A DNA stretch of 64,000 bases from Streptomyces qaidamensis. Lineage in GTDB: Bacteria > Actinomycetota > Actinomycetes > Streptomycetales > Streptomycetaceae. The notes below the pieces were generated by a model. That model was not told the DNA's origin, searched no databases, and saw only the letters and a list, made by a program, of their open reading frames with translations. The translations under genes were made by a program, and so were the position numbers. How positions within the stretch are numbered: position 1 is the stretch's first letter; every line of letters begins with the position of its first letter. Of this stretch, positions 27,152 through 36,939 are shown piece by piece. Location of the stretch: NCBI RefSeq assembly GCF_001611795.1, contig NZ_CP015098.1, positions 744,001 to 808,000 on the forward strand. Reading direction: 5' to 3'.

Positions 27152-27522
27152 ACGGCTGGCTGCTCACCGCGGGCGGCATCGCTGCGGCGACCGCCCTGGT
27201 CCACGCCACCGCCGGGGGCCGGTCGGTCGTCCGCCCGCTGCTGGGCAGTGCGGTGGCCGCCGAGCCCAAGCGCACGCTGCACGTCGTGTGGCACATGGTC
27301 ACCGCCGACCTGCTGATCAGCTCCATCGCCCTGCTGGCCCTCGCCTTCGCCGCCGCGCCCAGCACGGCACTCGTGCTGTTCATCGCCGCGCAGTACCTCG
27401 CATACGCCGCACTGTTCCTCATCGTCACCCTGACCGCCGACTGGCCACGCCCGCTGCTGCAACTCCCGCAGTGGATGCTGCTGGCACCGGTCGCAGCCCT
27501 CGCCCTCATCGGCATCACGTGA
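27148..27522 (+). CDS. Small four-helix membrane protein co-transcribed with the TetR gene
   Basis: A 124-residue hydrophobic protein with GTG start at 27148 overlapping the TetR stop. Four membrane helices can be drawn: WLLTAGGIAAATALVHATAG, VTADLLISSIALLALAFAAA, ALVLFIAAQYLAYAALFLIV and WMLLAPVAALALIGI. A short loop, AEPKRTLHVVWHMVTADLL, precedes the second helix. I do not recognise a transporter family. It is the likely target controlled by the repressor and may help in tolerance to the ligand of that repressor. Confidence 0.78.
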   Translation: MNGWLLTAGGIAAATALVHATAGGRSVVRPLLGSAVAAEPKRTLHVVWHMVTADLLISSIALLALAFAAAPSTALVLFIAAQYLAYAALFLIVTLTADWPRPLLQLPQWMLLAPVAALALIGIT

Positions 27523-28355
27523 ACCGGCACCCGCATCAGGCGACCCGCCACCGCCGCAACGCAGGCAGAATCCACGCCGGAGGCTGACGCGGCCCAACGC
27601 CGGCACGGCAGGGAAGGCCGCGGACTGCACCGGTCCGCAAAGAGGCCGCCGCGCCCCGGACAGACGGGTGCCGAAGCCGCCAGGCCCGAGGACGTGAACA
27701 ACCTGGAAGAACGGGAAGTTGCAACGCGATGTGAGCAAGGAATCACGACGCAATGGCTGTCACCGGACCAGCCCGGACGCCCCGCCACGGACATCGGTGG
27801 TCATAAACGCAAGCAGGCGCCCGGACGGAGGGAAGTTCCCCCATCACAGGACGTCCTCGCGGCAGCGCAGCACAGGCGCCCAGAAGGGCCGCGAGGCTGC
27901 CGACGACCAGCCCGGTAGGCAGTCGTAGCCCGGCCTCACCGAGACGCCACCAGTGCCCTGAACGGACTCGCTGCGAGGTCAGGGCATCACCACCGCCACG
28001 GGCCTGCGCATGCGTGACCCCTTGCAGCACCCCGGCCGCGGACCACTGGCAAGCGAGGTCACGTTGGTGATCTTTCACCAAGATCGACCTGTCGCAGCAC
28101 GCCCGAGTACGGCCCCACGTGACCTTCGCAAGCGCAAGGTCGATACTGCAGACATGAGGCTCTCGCTGACACGCATCCGACCCGCAGCCAGCCACCTGAC
28201 GCACCGTTACCAACGTCAGCGTTAAGTCAGCATCAGTACCGCCAGAACCCGCTTCCGACCGCCGTGGACCGCCAAGACCGACGACTGAAGAAACGCCTTC
28301 TGCCAGCAAAAACGCAGGTCAAGAGCTCACCTGCTAAGCCCGCTAGGAGATACCC
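27523..28355. other. 833-bp gap without a recognisable gene
   Basis: Open frames exist on both strands (for example minus strand 27743-28309), but their residues are Arg/Ser/Cys-rich with no hydrophobic pattern or family resemblance, and no ribosome site is convincing. The minus strand around 27920-27840 reads LPTGLVVGSLAALLGACAAL, which could be a fragment of a lost membrane protein. GGTGATCTTTCACC at 28065-28078 is an imperfect inverted repeat. The dhaK leader, with TAGGAGA before the start, occupies the right end. Confidence 0.5.
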
Positions 28356-29348
28356 ATGAAGATGCTGATCAACGTCCCGGAGACCGTGGTCGCGGACGCG
28401 CTGCGCGGTCTGGCGGCTGCCCACCCGGAGCTGACCGTGGACGTGGAGAACCGGGTGATCGTGCGGCGGGACGCCCCCGTCGCCGGACAGGTGGGACTGG
28501 TCTCGGGCGGAGGCTCGGGGCACGAGCCGTTGCACGGTGGTTTCGTGGGTCCCGGCATGCTGTCGGCGGCCTGTCCGGGCGAGGTGTTCACCTCCCCCGT
28601 GCCCGACCAGATGCTGCGCGCGGCCGCCGCCGTGGACAGCGGGGCCGGCGTGCTGTTCATCGTGAAGAACTACACCGGTGACGTGCTCAACTTCGACATG
28701 GCCGCCGAGATGGCCGAGGACGAGGGCATCCAGGTCGCGAAGGTGCTGGTCAACGATGACGTGGCGGTGACCGACAGCCTCTACACGGCCGGGCGGCGCG
28801 GCACGGGCGCGACCCTGTTCGTGGAGAAGATCGCGGGCGCCGCCGCTGCCGAGGGCATGCCTCTGGAGCGGGTCGAGGCCATCGCCCGGCAGGTGAACGA
28901 GGGCTCCCGCAGTTTCGGGATCGCGCTGAGCGCCTGCAGCACCCCCGCCAAGGGCAGCCCGACCTTCGATCTGCCGCCCGGGGAGCTGGAGTTGGGGATC
29001 GGCATCCACGGCGAGCCGGGCCGGGAGCGGCGCGCCATGATGACCTCCGGCGAGATCGCCGAGGCGGCCGTCGAGGCGGTGGTGGAGGACCTGCAGCCGC
29101 GCAATCCGGTGCTGGTCCTGGTCAACGGCATGGGTGCGACGCCCCTGCTGGAGCTGTACGGCTTCAACGCCGAGGTGCACCGGGTGCTCGCCCAGCGCGG
29201 CGTCCCCGTGGCCCGCGTCCTCGTGGGCAACTACGTCACCTCCCTGGACATGGCGGGCGCCTCGCTCACCCTGTGCCAGGTCGACGACGAGCTGCTGCGG
29301 CTGTACGACGCGCCGGTGAAGACCCCGGGTCTGCGCTGGGGCGTGTGA
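28356..29348 (+). CDS. dhaK: Dihydroxyacetone kinase, substrate-binding subunit DhaK
   Basis: A 330-residue protein starting at ATG 28356 behind TAGGAGA. It carries the DhaK signatures LVSGGGSGHEPLHGGFVG near residue 55 and ELGIGIHGEPGRERR near residue 215, whose histidines bind dihydroxyacetone covalently as a hemiaminal. It also has VKNYTGDVLNFDMAAEMA. With DhaL and DhaM it phosphorylates dihydroxyacetone using phosphoenolpyruvate through the PTS instead of ATP. The three genes are in order dhaK-dhaL-dhaM with short gaps, forming one operon in the cytoplasm. No dhaR or glycerol dehydrogenase gene is adjacent. Confidence 0.96.
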   Translation: MKMLINVPETVVADALRGLAAAHPELTVDVENRVIVRRDAPVAGQVGLVSGGGSGHEPLHGGFVGPGMLSAACPGEVFTSPVPDQMLRAAAAVDSGAGVLFIVKNYTGDVLNFDMAAEMAEDEGIQVAKVLVNDDVAVTDSLYTAGRRGTGATLFVEKIAGAAAAEGMPLERVEAIARQVNEGSRSFGIALSACSTPAKGSPTFDLPPGELELGIGIHGEPGRERRAMMTSGEIAEAAVEAVVEDLQPRNPVLVLVNGMGATPLLELYGFNAEVHRVLAQRGVPVARVLVGNYVTSLDMAGASLTLCQVDDELLRLYDAPVKTPGLRWGV

Positions 29349-29397
29349 CACACAGAGGGTAGAGGATCACCACGTACCTACCAGGCAAGGAGATCCA

Positions 29398-29997
29398 GTG
29401 CTCGACGCCGACTTCTTCCGCCGTTGGATGACGGCCACCGCCGCGTCCGTCGACCGCGAGGCGGAACGGCTCACCGCCCTCGACTCCCCCATCGGGGACG
29501 CCGATCACGGCAGCAACCTCCAGCGCGGGTTCACGGCCGTCGTGGCCGTTCTGGAGAAGGAGGCTCCAGGCACGCCCGGCGCCGTCCTGACGCTGGCCGG
29601 ACGCCAGCTGATCTCGACGGTCGGCGGCGCCTCGGGGCCGCTGTACGGGACGTTGCTGCGCCGCACCGGCAAGGCGCTCGGCGATGCCGGCGAGGTCGGT
29701 GCGGAGCAGCTGACCGAGGCGCTGCGGACCGGGGTGGACGCGGTGATGACGCTCGGCGGTGCCGCCCCGGGCGACGCGACCATGATCGACGCGCTGGTGC
29801 CCGCGGTGGACGCGCTCGGTGACTCGTTCGCGGCGGCCCGGACCGCCGCCGAGGAGGGCGCCGTGGCGACGACGCCCCTGCAGGCCCGCAAGGGCCGGGC
29901 GAGCTACGTGGGCGAGCGCAGCATCGGCCACCAGGACCCGGGCGCCACATCGGCGGCGCTGCTGATCGCCGCACTCGCGGAGGCCGCCGGTGAGTGA
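29398..29997 (+). CDS. dhaL: Dihydroxyacetone kinase, ADP-binding subunit DhaL
   Basis: A 199-residue protein with GTG start at 29398 behind AAGGAGA. DSPIGDADHGSNLQRGF (about residues 27-43) is the aspartate cluster that holds magnesium and the bound nucleotide. GGASGPLYGTLLRRTGKAL and GATSAALLIAAL complete the DhaL fold. ADP stays tightly bound as a cofactor, is phosphorylated by DhaM, and passes the phosphate to dihydroxyacetone on DhaK. The gene overlaps dhaM by 8 bp. Confidence 0.95.
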   Translation: MLDADFFRRWMTATAASVDREAERLTALDSPIGDADHGSNLQRGFTAVVAVLEKEAPGTPGAVLTLAGRQLISTVGGASGPLYGTLLRRTGKALGDAGEVGAEQLTEALRTGVDAVMTLGGAAPGDATMIDALVPAVDALGDSFAAARTAAEEGAVATTPLQARKGRASYVGERSIGHQDPGATSAALLIAALAEAAGE

Positions 29998-30400
29998 CGA
30001 GCAGCTGGTGGGAATCGTGCTGGTGTCGCACAGCGCGGAGGTGGCCGCGTCCGTCGCGGAGCTGGCGAAGGGGCTCGCCGGCGGTGGCCCGGTGGTGCCC
30101 GTCGCTCCGGCGGGCGGCACCGAGGGCGGCGGGCTGGGTACGAGTTCGGAACTGATCGCCGCGGCGGCCGCGTCCGTCGACCGCGGCGCCGGGGTCGCCG
30201 TCCTGACCGACCTGGGCAGCGCGGTGCTCACGGTGAAGGCGCTGCTCGCGGAGGGCGACGAACTTCCGGAGCGGACCCGCCTGGTGGACGCGCCCTTCGT
30301 GGAGGGTGCCGTCGCCGCGGTCGTCACGGCGTCCACCGGAGCGGACCTGGCGGCGGTGGAGGCGGCCGCCACGGAGGCGTACACCTACCGGAAGGTCTGA
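29990..30400 (+). CDS. dhaM: PTS-type phosphotransfer subunit DhaM (EIIA-Man domain only)
   Basis: A 136-residue protein with GTG start at 29990 inside the end of dhaL. LVGIVLVSHSAEVAASVAEL contains H14, the expected phospho-histidine, and GAGVAVLTDLGSAVLTVKAL completes the EIIA-mannose fold. Unlike E. coli DhaM it has no HPr or EI domains, so phosphate must come from the general PTS HPr. The last codons and stop are followed by a 20-base near-copy of themselves (30402-30421). A strong terminator follows. Confidence 0.92.
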   Translation: MSDEQLVGIVLVSHSAEVAASVAELAKGLAGGGPVVPVAPAGGTEGGGLGTSSELIAAAAASVDRGAGVAVLTDLGSAVLTVKALLAEGDELPERTRLVDAPFVEGAVAAVVTASTGADLAAVEAAATEAYTYRKV

Positions 30401-30421
30401 GACACCTACCGGAAGGTGTGA
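30381..30421 (+). repeat. Tandem 20-bp duplication at the end of dhaM
   Basis: ACACCTACCGGAAGGTCTGA (30381-30400, coding the last residues and stop) is repeated one base later as ACACCTACCGGAAGGTGTGA (30402-30421), with one mismatch. The second copy lies after the stop and has no coding role. Confidence 0.85.
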
Positions 30422-30430
30422 TCGACGGCT

Positions 30431-30470
30431 GCGGCCCGGGCACGCCCGGACGGCGGTGTGCCCGGGCCGC
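30431..30470. terminator. Bidirectional terminator between dhaM and the chitosanase gene
   Basis: A 13-bp perfect stem (GCGGCCCGGGCAC at 30431-30443, GTGCCCGGGCCGC at 30458-30470) with a 14-base loop, placed between two convergent genes. Confidence 0.85.
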
Positions 30471-30499
30471 GGTCGTGACCGCGACACGCCGTCAGCCGC

Positions 30500-31198
30500 T
30501 CAGCTCCCGATCGCCCCGCTCCCGTCGGCGAACCGCCTCGCCATCCGCTCCCCCTCCGTCACGGCCGCCGCGTGATCCTCGATGGGCGAAACCTTGGTGT
30601 TCTTGAAGACGATGTAGGTGACGCCGGAGGGCGCGCCGCCGCCGCGCGGGTCGGCGCGGATGCCGAGGGCCTTGGCGGTCGCGTAGGACGCCTCTCCGAT
30701 GATGCCCTGCGGGCCGGTGTCGCCGACGACCGCGTACTGCACCCGGTCGCGGTAGACGACCGCCACCACCGAACCGCCGCCGACACCGTGGTCCCGGTAG
30801 TCCCAGAGGCTGCTCGGCGCGGGTACGACGATGAAGGGCAGGCGTTCGGCACTCAACGGGCGGCCGTCGGACTGGGCGTAGGCCGTGCTCGCGGCGAAGT
30901 ACGGGTCGGTGCTGCTGTTGCAGCGGGGTCCGGGGCGGCCGTCGCAGTCGATGTCCATGTCGGCCTTCCAGAACACGGCGTCGCGGGTGCCGCAGACCGG
31001 GATGTCGGCAGGGGCTCCGTTGTCGCTGCGGTAGCGGCCGCGCGAGACGGGAGCGCAGTCCCGCACCTTGGCGAGCAGCTCGGCGGCGCTGACGGTGCTC
31101 TCGCGCCATACCGCGGGGTGGGGTTGCGCGGCGGGCGGTGTCGTCGGGGCGAGCAGGGCGGCGCTGGCCGCGGCCAGGGTGAGCGACTGGACACGCAC
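30500..31198 (-). CDS. Secreted chitosanase-like protein, glycoside hydrolase family 75
   Basis: A 232-residue precursor. GTG 31198 is chosen because GAGAGG lies 10 bp upstream; a longer frame from 31234 adds a basic stretch without a ribosome site. The signal peptide is LTLAAASAALLAPTTPPAA. The mature part shows the GH75 pattern: CGTRDAVFWKADMDIDCDGR, CNSSTDPYFAASTAYAQSDG, RLPFIVVPAPSSLWDYRDHG and AVVGDTGPQGIIGEASYATA. GH75 enzymes cleave chitosan; the acidic pair expected in catalysis lies in the DMDIDCDG and GEAS segments. It converges on the dha operon and is unlinked to other chitin genes here. Confidence 0.87.
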   Translation of the reverse strand: MRVQSLTLAAASAALLAPTTPPAAQPHPAVWRESTVSAAELLAKVRDCAPVSRGRYRSDNGAPADIPVCGTRDAVFWKADMDIDCDGRPGPRCNSSTDPYFAASTAYAQSDGRPLSAERLPFIVVPAPSSLWDYRDHGVGGGSVVAVVYRDRVQYAVVGDTGPQGIIGEASYATAKALGIRADPRGGGAPSGVTYIVFKNTKVSPIEDHAAAVTEGERMARRFADGSGAIGS

Positions 31199-31607
31199 GA
31201 TACGGGAGCCTCTCGTGGGGGACCTGACGGGCACTCAGCCCAATCTGGGCCCGGGGCGATCACCCGGCCACCGTTGGGGGGCCGGACGGTGCACGGCCCC
31301 AATCCCCGACAGGGGCCGGGGGCCTGAGTCCGTGTGAGGCTCCGGCCGCCCGGCCGCCTGCGCCGGCGCGGGATCTGCGACGACAGCTGTCCGCGCAACA
31401 GGCCCGAACTCCCTGGTGTCCGCCAGGAGTTCGGCCGCGAGGACCTTCAGCATACGTAACTCTCCCGGGTGGTCGCGTCCGGCGGGGGTGACGCTCTCTT
31501 CCGGGGGCGGCTTCCTCGCCACGGGTGACGTCCTCTTGATGTGAGCGCGCCAACAGCGTCATATTGGTACGGACCATTCCCGTGTGCCACCCCGGGGAGG
31601 CAGTGCC
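31199..31607. other. 409-bp divergent intergenic region
   Basis: It lies between the chitosanase gene (minus) and an FN3 lipoprotein gene (plus). Apart from a possible short minus-strand frame at 31238-31453, no gene is seen. It must hold both promoters, but I could not identify -35/-10 pairs with confidence. Confidence 0.5.
31238..31453 (-). CDS. Possible small open reading frame upstream of the chitosanase gene
   Basis: ATG 31453 with GGGAGAG 9 bp upstream starts MLKVLAAELLADTREFGPVA and runs about 71 residues. Only the first 30 residues look protein-like; the rest is Pro/Arg/Gly-rich. It may be a small regulatory peptide or chance. No family is recognised. Confidence 0.25.
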
Positions 31608-32597
31608 GTGCGAAGCCGTTCCGCCGCGCCCTCGTCCCTCCTGCGCAACCTGGCGCTCTGCGGCGCCCTCGCCCTGGTCGCCTCCTGCGGCTGGGCCGGA
31701 GCGGGAGCAGGGGATGCCGGTGCCGTGCCCGGTGCGCCCACGGGTGTCACCGCCGCGGCGGGCAGCGCGACGAGTGTGCACGTCATGTGGAACGCGATCG
31801 CCGGGGCGCAGGTCTACGAGGTGTATCGCGGCACCACGAAGGTCACCGAGGTGCCGGGTTCGAAGCACATGGTGGATGTCACCAGGCTGCGGCCCTCGAC
31901 GCAGTACGCCTTCTCCGTACGGGCGCGCGGCGCCGACGGGCGGCTGGGGCCGCCGAGCCGCCCGGTGCGGGCGAAGACGCCCGCGGCCGTCGCCGACGAC
32001 CGCTCCGCGCCGACCCGCCCGGCGGCGCCCGAAGGCCGGGCGGCCGGAAGCCGGGCCGTCCAGCTGTCCTGGTCCGCCTCGGCGGACGACCGGGGCGTGG
32101 TCTCGTACGACATCCACCAGGGGGACACGAAGATCCACAGCGTGGGCGGGGGCCACACGGCCACCGTGCTCACGGGGCTGCGGCCCGCCACGGACTACGC
32201 GTTCACCGTCCGGGCCCGGGACGCGGCGGGCAACGTCTCCCCCGCCAGCCCCACCGTCCGCCTCGCCACCCCGGGCACGGGCGACGGACGCGCCACGGCC
32301 CCCACCGGCTTCCGGGCGACGAGCCACCGCGAGGACGGGGCGTACCACGTCGACCTGAGCTGGGTGCCGCCCCGCGTGGACGGTGAGATCGCCGAGTACC
32401 AGATCCATCTGGACGGCCGGCCCGCCACGTCCCTGGTGTACGGCGGCAGCGCACCGCGCGACCGGGCCGCGTACAGCTTCTACGTGGGGCGGAAGGCCGG
32501 TGTCACCCACCGGGTCCGCGTCCGGGCGATGCTGCCGGACGGCACCTGGGGAGGATTCTCGGCGGAGCGGGCGGTGACGACGGGCGCGGGGCGCTGA
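31608..32597 (+). CDS. Lipoprotein with fibronectin type III domains
   Basis: A 329-residue precursor with GTG start at 31608, 8 bp after GGGGAGG; an in-frame GTG at 31584 has no ribosome site. The signal peptide (LALCGALALVASCGWAG) has the lipobox VASC. Then come two clear FN3 modules of about 90 residues: PGAPTGVTAAAGSATSVHVM to LRPSTQYAFSVRARG, and APTRPAAPEGRAAGSRAVQL to LRPATDYAFTVRARDAAGNV. A third, more divergent one follows (AEYQIHLDGRPATSL to GFSAERAV). FN3 repeats in Streptomyces surface proteins are spacers or polysaccharide-binding aids. No catalytic domain is attached. The target is unknown. Confidence 0.88.
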   Translation: MRSRSAAPSSLLRNLALCGALALVASCGWAGAGAGDAGAVPGAPTGVTAAAGSATSVHVMWNAIAGAQVYEVYRGTTKVTEVPGSKHMVDVTRLRPSTQYAFSVRARGADGRLGPPSRPVRAKTPAAVADDRSAPTRPAAPEGRAAGSRAVQLSWSASADDRGVVSYDIHQGDTKIHSVGGGHTATVLTGLRPATDYAFTVRARDAAGNVSPASPTVRLATPGTGDGRATAPTGFRATSHREDGAYHVDLSWVPPRVDGEIAEYQIHLDGRPATSLVYGGSAPRDRAAYSFYVGRKAGVTHRVRVRAMLPDGTWGGFSAERAVTTGAGR

Positions 32598-32766
32598 CGT
32601 ACCCCTCGGTACGGCCGGAAGCGGGAACCCGTCACCTGCTCGGGGGCGCTCGGAGTGCGGCGAAGGCCCAGGGCGCCTTGGCTGGCCCCGAGGCAGCACG
32701 GGCGTTCCCCGACCCTCGGCGGCGCAAGGGATGTACCGCCAACCGTGCCGCCGGAGGGCAGTCCAC

Positions 32767-33306
32767 ATGCGCAACTCATCGTCAGTTCTCCGCTCCGGCC
32801 TGACCGTGGCAGTCGCCGCCGCGCTGCCCCTCGCCCTGGCCTCGGCCGCTGCCGCGGGCCCGGGAATCTCCGTGAGCACCACGGGGTCCACGGTGTCGGT
32901 CACGACCAGCTCGTGCACGCAGATCACCGGCAGCTGGGGCACCGCCTCGCTCCTCACCAGCAGCCAGGGCAGCTTCGCCCAGGGCCGCCAGGTGACGCTG
33001 TCGGGGACGTCCACGAGCCAGTCCGCCGCTTGGTCGAGCGTCACCCCGGGCACGTACACCGTGATCGTGATCTGCTCGGACGGCACCACCGCCGGCACGC
33101 AGTCCGTCGTGGTGTCCACCGCCCCCTCCCCCTCGCGGTCCGTGACCCCCTCGGCCTCACCGTCCCGCGGCGTCATGGGCGGGGTCGGCGGGTCCTCGAC
33201 GGACTACGGCACCGTCACGCTGGTGGCGGGCGGCACGCTGGTCGGATCGGGTCTGCTCGGAACGGCCCTGTACCTGCGCCGGCGCAACAAGCCGCACCGG
33301 CTCTGA
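32767..33306 (+). CDS. Secreted cell-surface protein with C-terminal membrane anchor
   Basis: A 179-residue precursor starting at ATG 32767 behind CCGGAGGG. The signal peptide (LTVAVAAALPLALASAAAA) precedes a Ser/Thr-rich beta-type domain of about 90 residues (ISVSTTGSTVSVTTSSCTQI; WSSVTPGTYTVIVICSDGTT) with two cysteines that could pair. A Ser/Pro linker follows, then one helix (VTLVAGGTLVGSGLLGTALYL) and RRRNK. The layout resembles sortase substrates, but no LPxTG or LAxTG motif is visible, so membrane anchoring is more likely. Function unknown. Confidence 0.8.
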   Translation: MRNSSSVLRSGLTVAVAAALPLALASAAAAGPGISVSTTGSTVSVTTSSCTQITGSWGTASLLTSSQGSFAQGRQVTLSGTSTSQSAAWSSVTPGTYTVIVICSDGTTAGTQSVVVSTAPSPSRSVTPSASPSRGVMGGVGGSSTDYGTVTLVAGGTLVGSGLLGTALYLRRRNKPHRL

Positions 33307-33316
33307 TCCGGTGCGA

Positions 33317-33363
33317 ACGGCGGCCCGCCCCTTCCGAAGCGCTCCGGTCGGGCGGGCCGCCGT
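33317..33363. terminator. Strong hairpin between convergent genes
   Basis: A 14-bp perfect stem (ACGGCGGCCCGCCC at 33317-33330 and GGGCGGGCCGCCGT at 33350-33363) lies between the stops at 33306 and 33392. Confidence 0.85.
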
Positions 33364-33391
33364 CATGTCGTGGCGAGGACGGGCGGGACAC

Positions 33392-33943
33392 TCAGGTCGG
33401 TTCTCCGTCCGGGAGTTCGGCGAAGTCCGCCAGGGCGCGCCGCAGCCACTGGGTCCAGAAGGTCTCCAGGTCGATGCCGGCCCGCAGCACCAGATGCCGC
33501 AGCCGGTCCTCGGTGCCGTCCCGGCCGGGCGGGAAGTCGCGCCGCTCGATCTCCTCGTACTCCGCCAGCTGCCGTTCGTGCAGCTCCAGATGGCGTCGCA
33601 GATCGGTCTCCAGGCCCGCCGTGCCGACCACGGCCGCCGCCCTGAGCCGCAGCAGCAGGGTGTCACGGTGCGGCTTGGGGTCCTGGGAGGCGGAGGTCCA
33701 GCGGGCCAGTTCGGCGCGGCCCGCTGGCAGGACCTCGTAGCTCTTCTTCTGCCCGCGGGCCGGCTGCTGTGACGGCAGGGCCCTGATGAGGCCGTCGGCC
33801 TCCAGTTTCCCGAGTTCGCGATAGATCTGCTGGTGCGTCGCCGACCAGAAGTAGCCGATCGACCGGTCGAACCGGCGGGTCAGCTCCAGCCCGGACGACG
33901 GCTTCTCGAGCAGGGCGGTGAGGATCGCGTGCGGGAGTGACAT
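33392..33943 (-). CDS. PadR family transcriptional regulator
   Basis: A 183-residue protein starting at ATG 33943. MSLPHAILTALLEKPSSGLEL is the PadR winged-helix opening; FWSATHQQIYRELGKLEADG is the recognition helix and wing. A C-terminal helical Vir-like domain (LRRHLELHERQLAEYEEIER) completes it. PadR proteins repress detoxification or catabolic genes until a phenolic or other ligand binds. It lies 28 bp upstream of fadH on the opposite side of that gene's 3' end, not its promoter, so fadH is not an obvious target. A second PadR is at 47754-48356. Confidence 0.9.
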   Translation of the reverse strand: MSLPHAILTALLEKPSSGLELTRRFDRSIGYFWSATHQQIYRELGKLEADGLIRALPSQQPARGQKKSYEVLPAGRAELARWTSASQDPKPHRDTLLLRLRAAAVVGTAGLETDLRRHLELHERQLAEYEEIERRDFPPGRDGTEDRLRHLVLRAGIDLETFWTQWLRRALADFAELPDGEPT

Positions 33944-33971
33944 GGCCTCATCCTAGGGACGCGTCACCGCA

Positions 33972-36321
<2,350 letters not shown>

Positions 36322-36696
36322 TCACCGGCTCTGCAGACGCACGTGGAGTTCCTTCTCCTGGTCGCCGGAGACCGTGCTCAGATCGTGCACGTCGAACAGC
36401 GAGTCCAGGGTCGTGCGGAACCGTTCGATCGCCCAGTAACCGCCGTGCAGGTCGGCTTCCACGGAGGACGACAGGTGCACCGGCTGCGCGCCCTCGTGCT
36501 CGTCGGCGACGTCGAAGGTGCCGAGCCACACGGTCGGGCGGGTCTCGTGCAGTTCCTCGGGCACGTCGTCGGCGCACCGGTCGGACTCGAAGCAGGAGCA
36601 CAGCGCGTCGAACACGATCCGGGCGTCGTGCTTGCTGCACCCGCTGATCTCCACCGAGACGGAGTGGGGGTGCGGTCGCTCGTGGTCCATCACCAT
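36322..36696 (-). CDS. Conserved-looking small protein of unknown function
   Basis: A 124-residue acidic, soluble protein. ATG 36696 is chosen because GAGAGGAG precedes it closely; another ATG lies six bases later. Features are SVSVEISGCSKHDARIVFDA, LCSCFESDRCADDVPEELHE and VWLGTFDVADEHEGAQPVHL, with three cysteines clustered at about residues 32-42 and a C-terminal DLSTVSGDQEKELHVRLQSR. I recognise no family. Strong codon bias supports a real gene. It is divergent from the PAS-GAF phosphatase gene that starts 243 bp away. Confidence 0.75.
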   Translation of the reverse strand: MVMDHERPHPHSVSVEISGCSKHDARIVFDALCSCFESDRCADDVPEELHETRPTVWLGTFDVADEHEGAQPVHLSSSVEADLHGGYWAIERFRTTLDSLFDVHDLSTVSGDQEKELHVRLQSR

Positions 36697-36939
36697 CGTG
36701 ATCGCTCCTCTCGTGGCCACCGATTGCCGTATCCACCCCTACCCCAGCAAAGCACCACCTTCCGGCGAGCACTACCGGCGGTGCCCCGCTTCCATGGCGG
36801 GTTTGCGGGGCGGTCCGCGCCGGGCTGGGAGATGGTGGAAGGTGACGGAAGGGGCCTTCGGGAAGCGGCTCCGCGCGGTAGAACATGGGGTGTCGGCACA
36901 CGACGGCGTGCCGCGAGGACGGCGAAGGCGGGGCGTGGG

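Noticed and set aside
27743..28309. A 188-codon minus-strand frame before dhaK
   Set aside because: No family resemblance, weak codon bias and no convincing ribosome site; treated as a gap.
33172..33306. A sortase signal (LPxTG/LAxTG) in the secreted protein at 32767
   Set aside because: The C-terminus has the helix and basic tail but no recognisable sortase pentapeptide.
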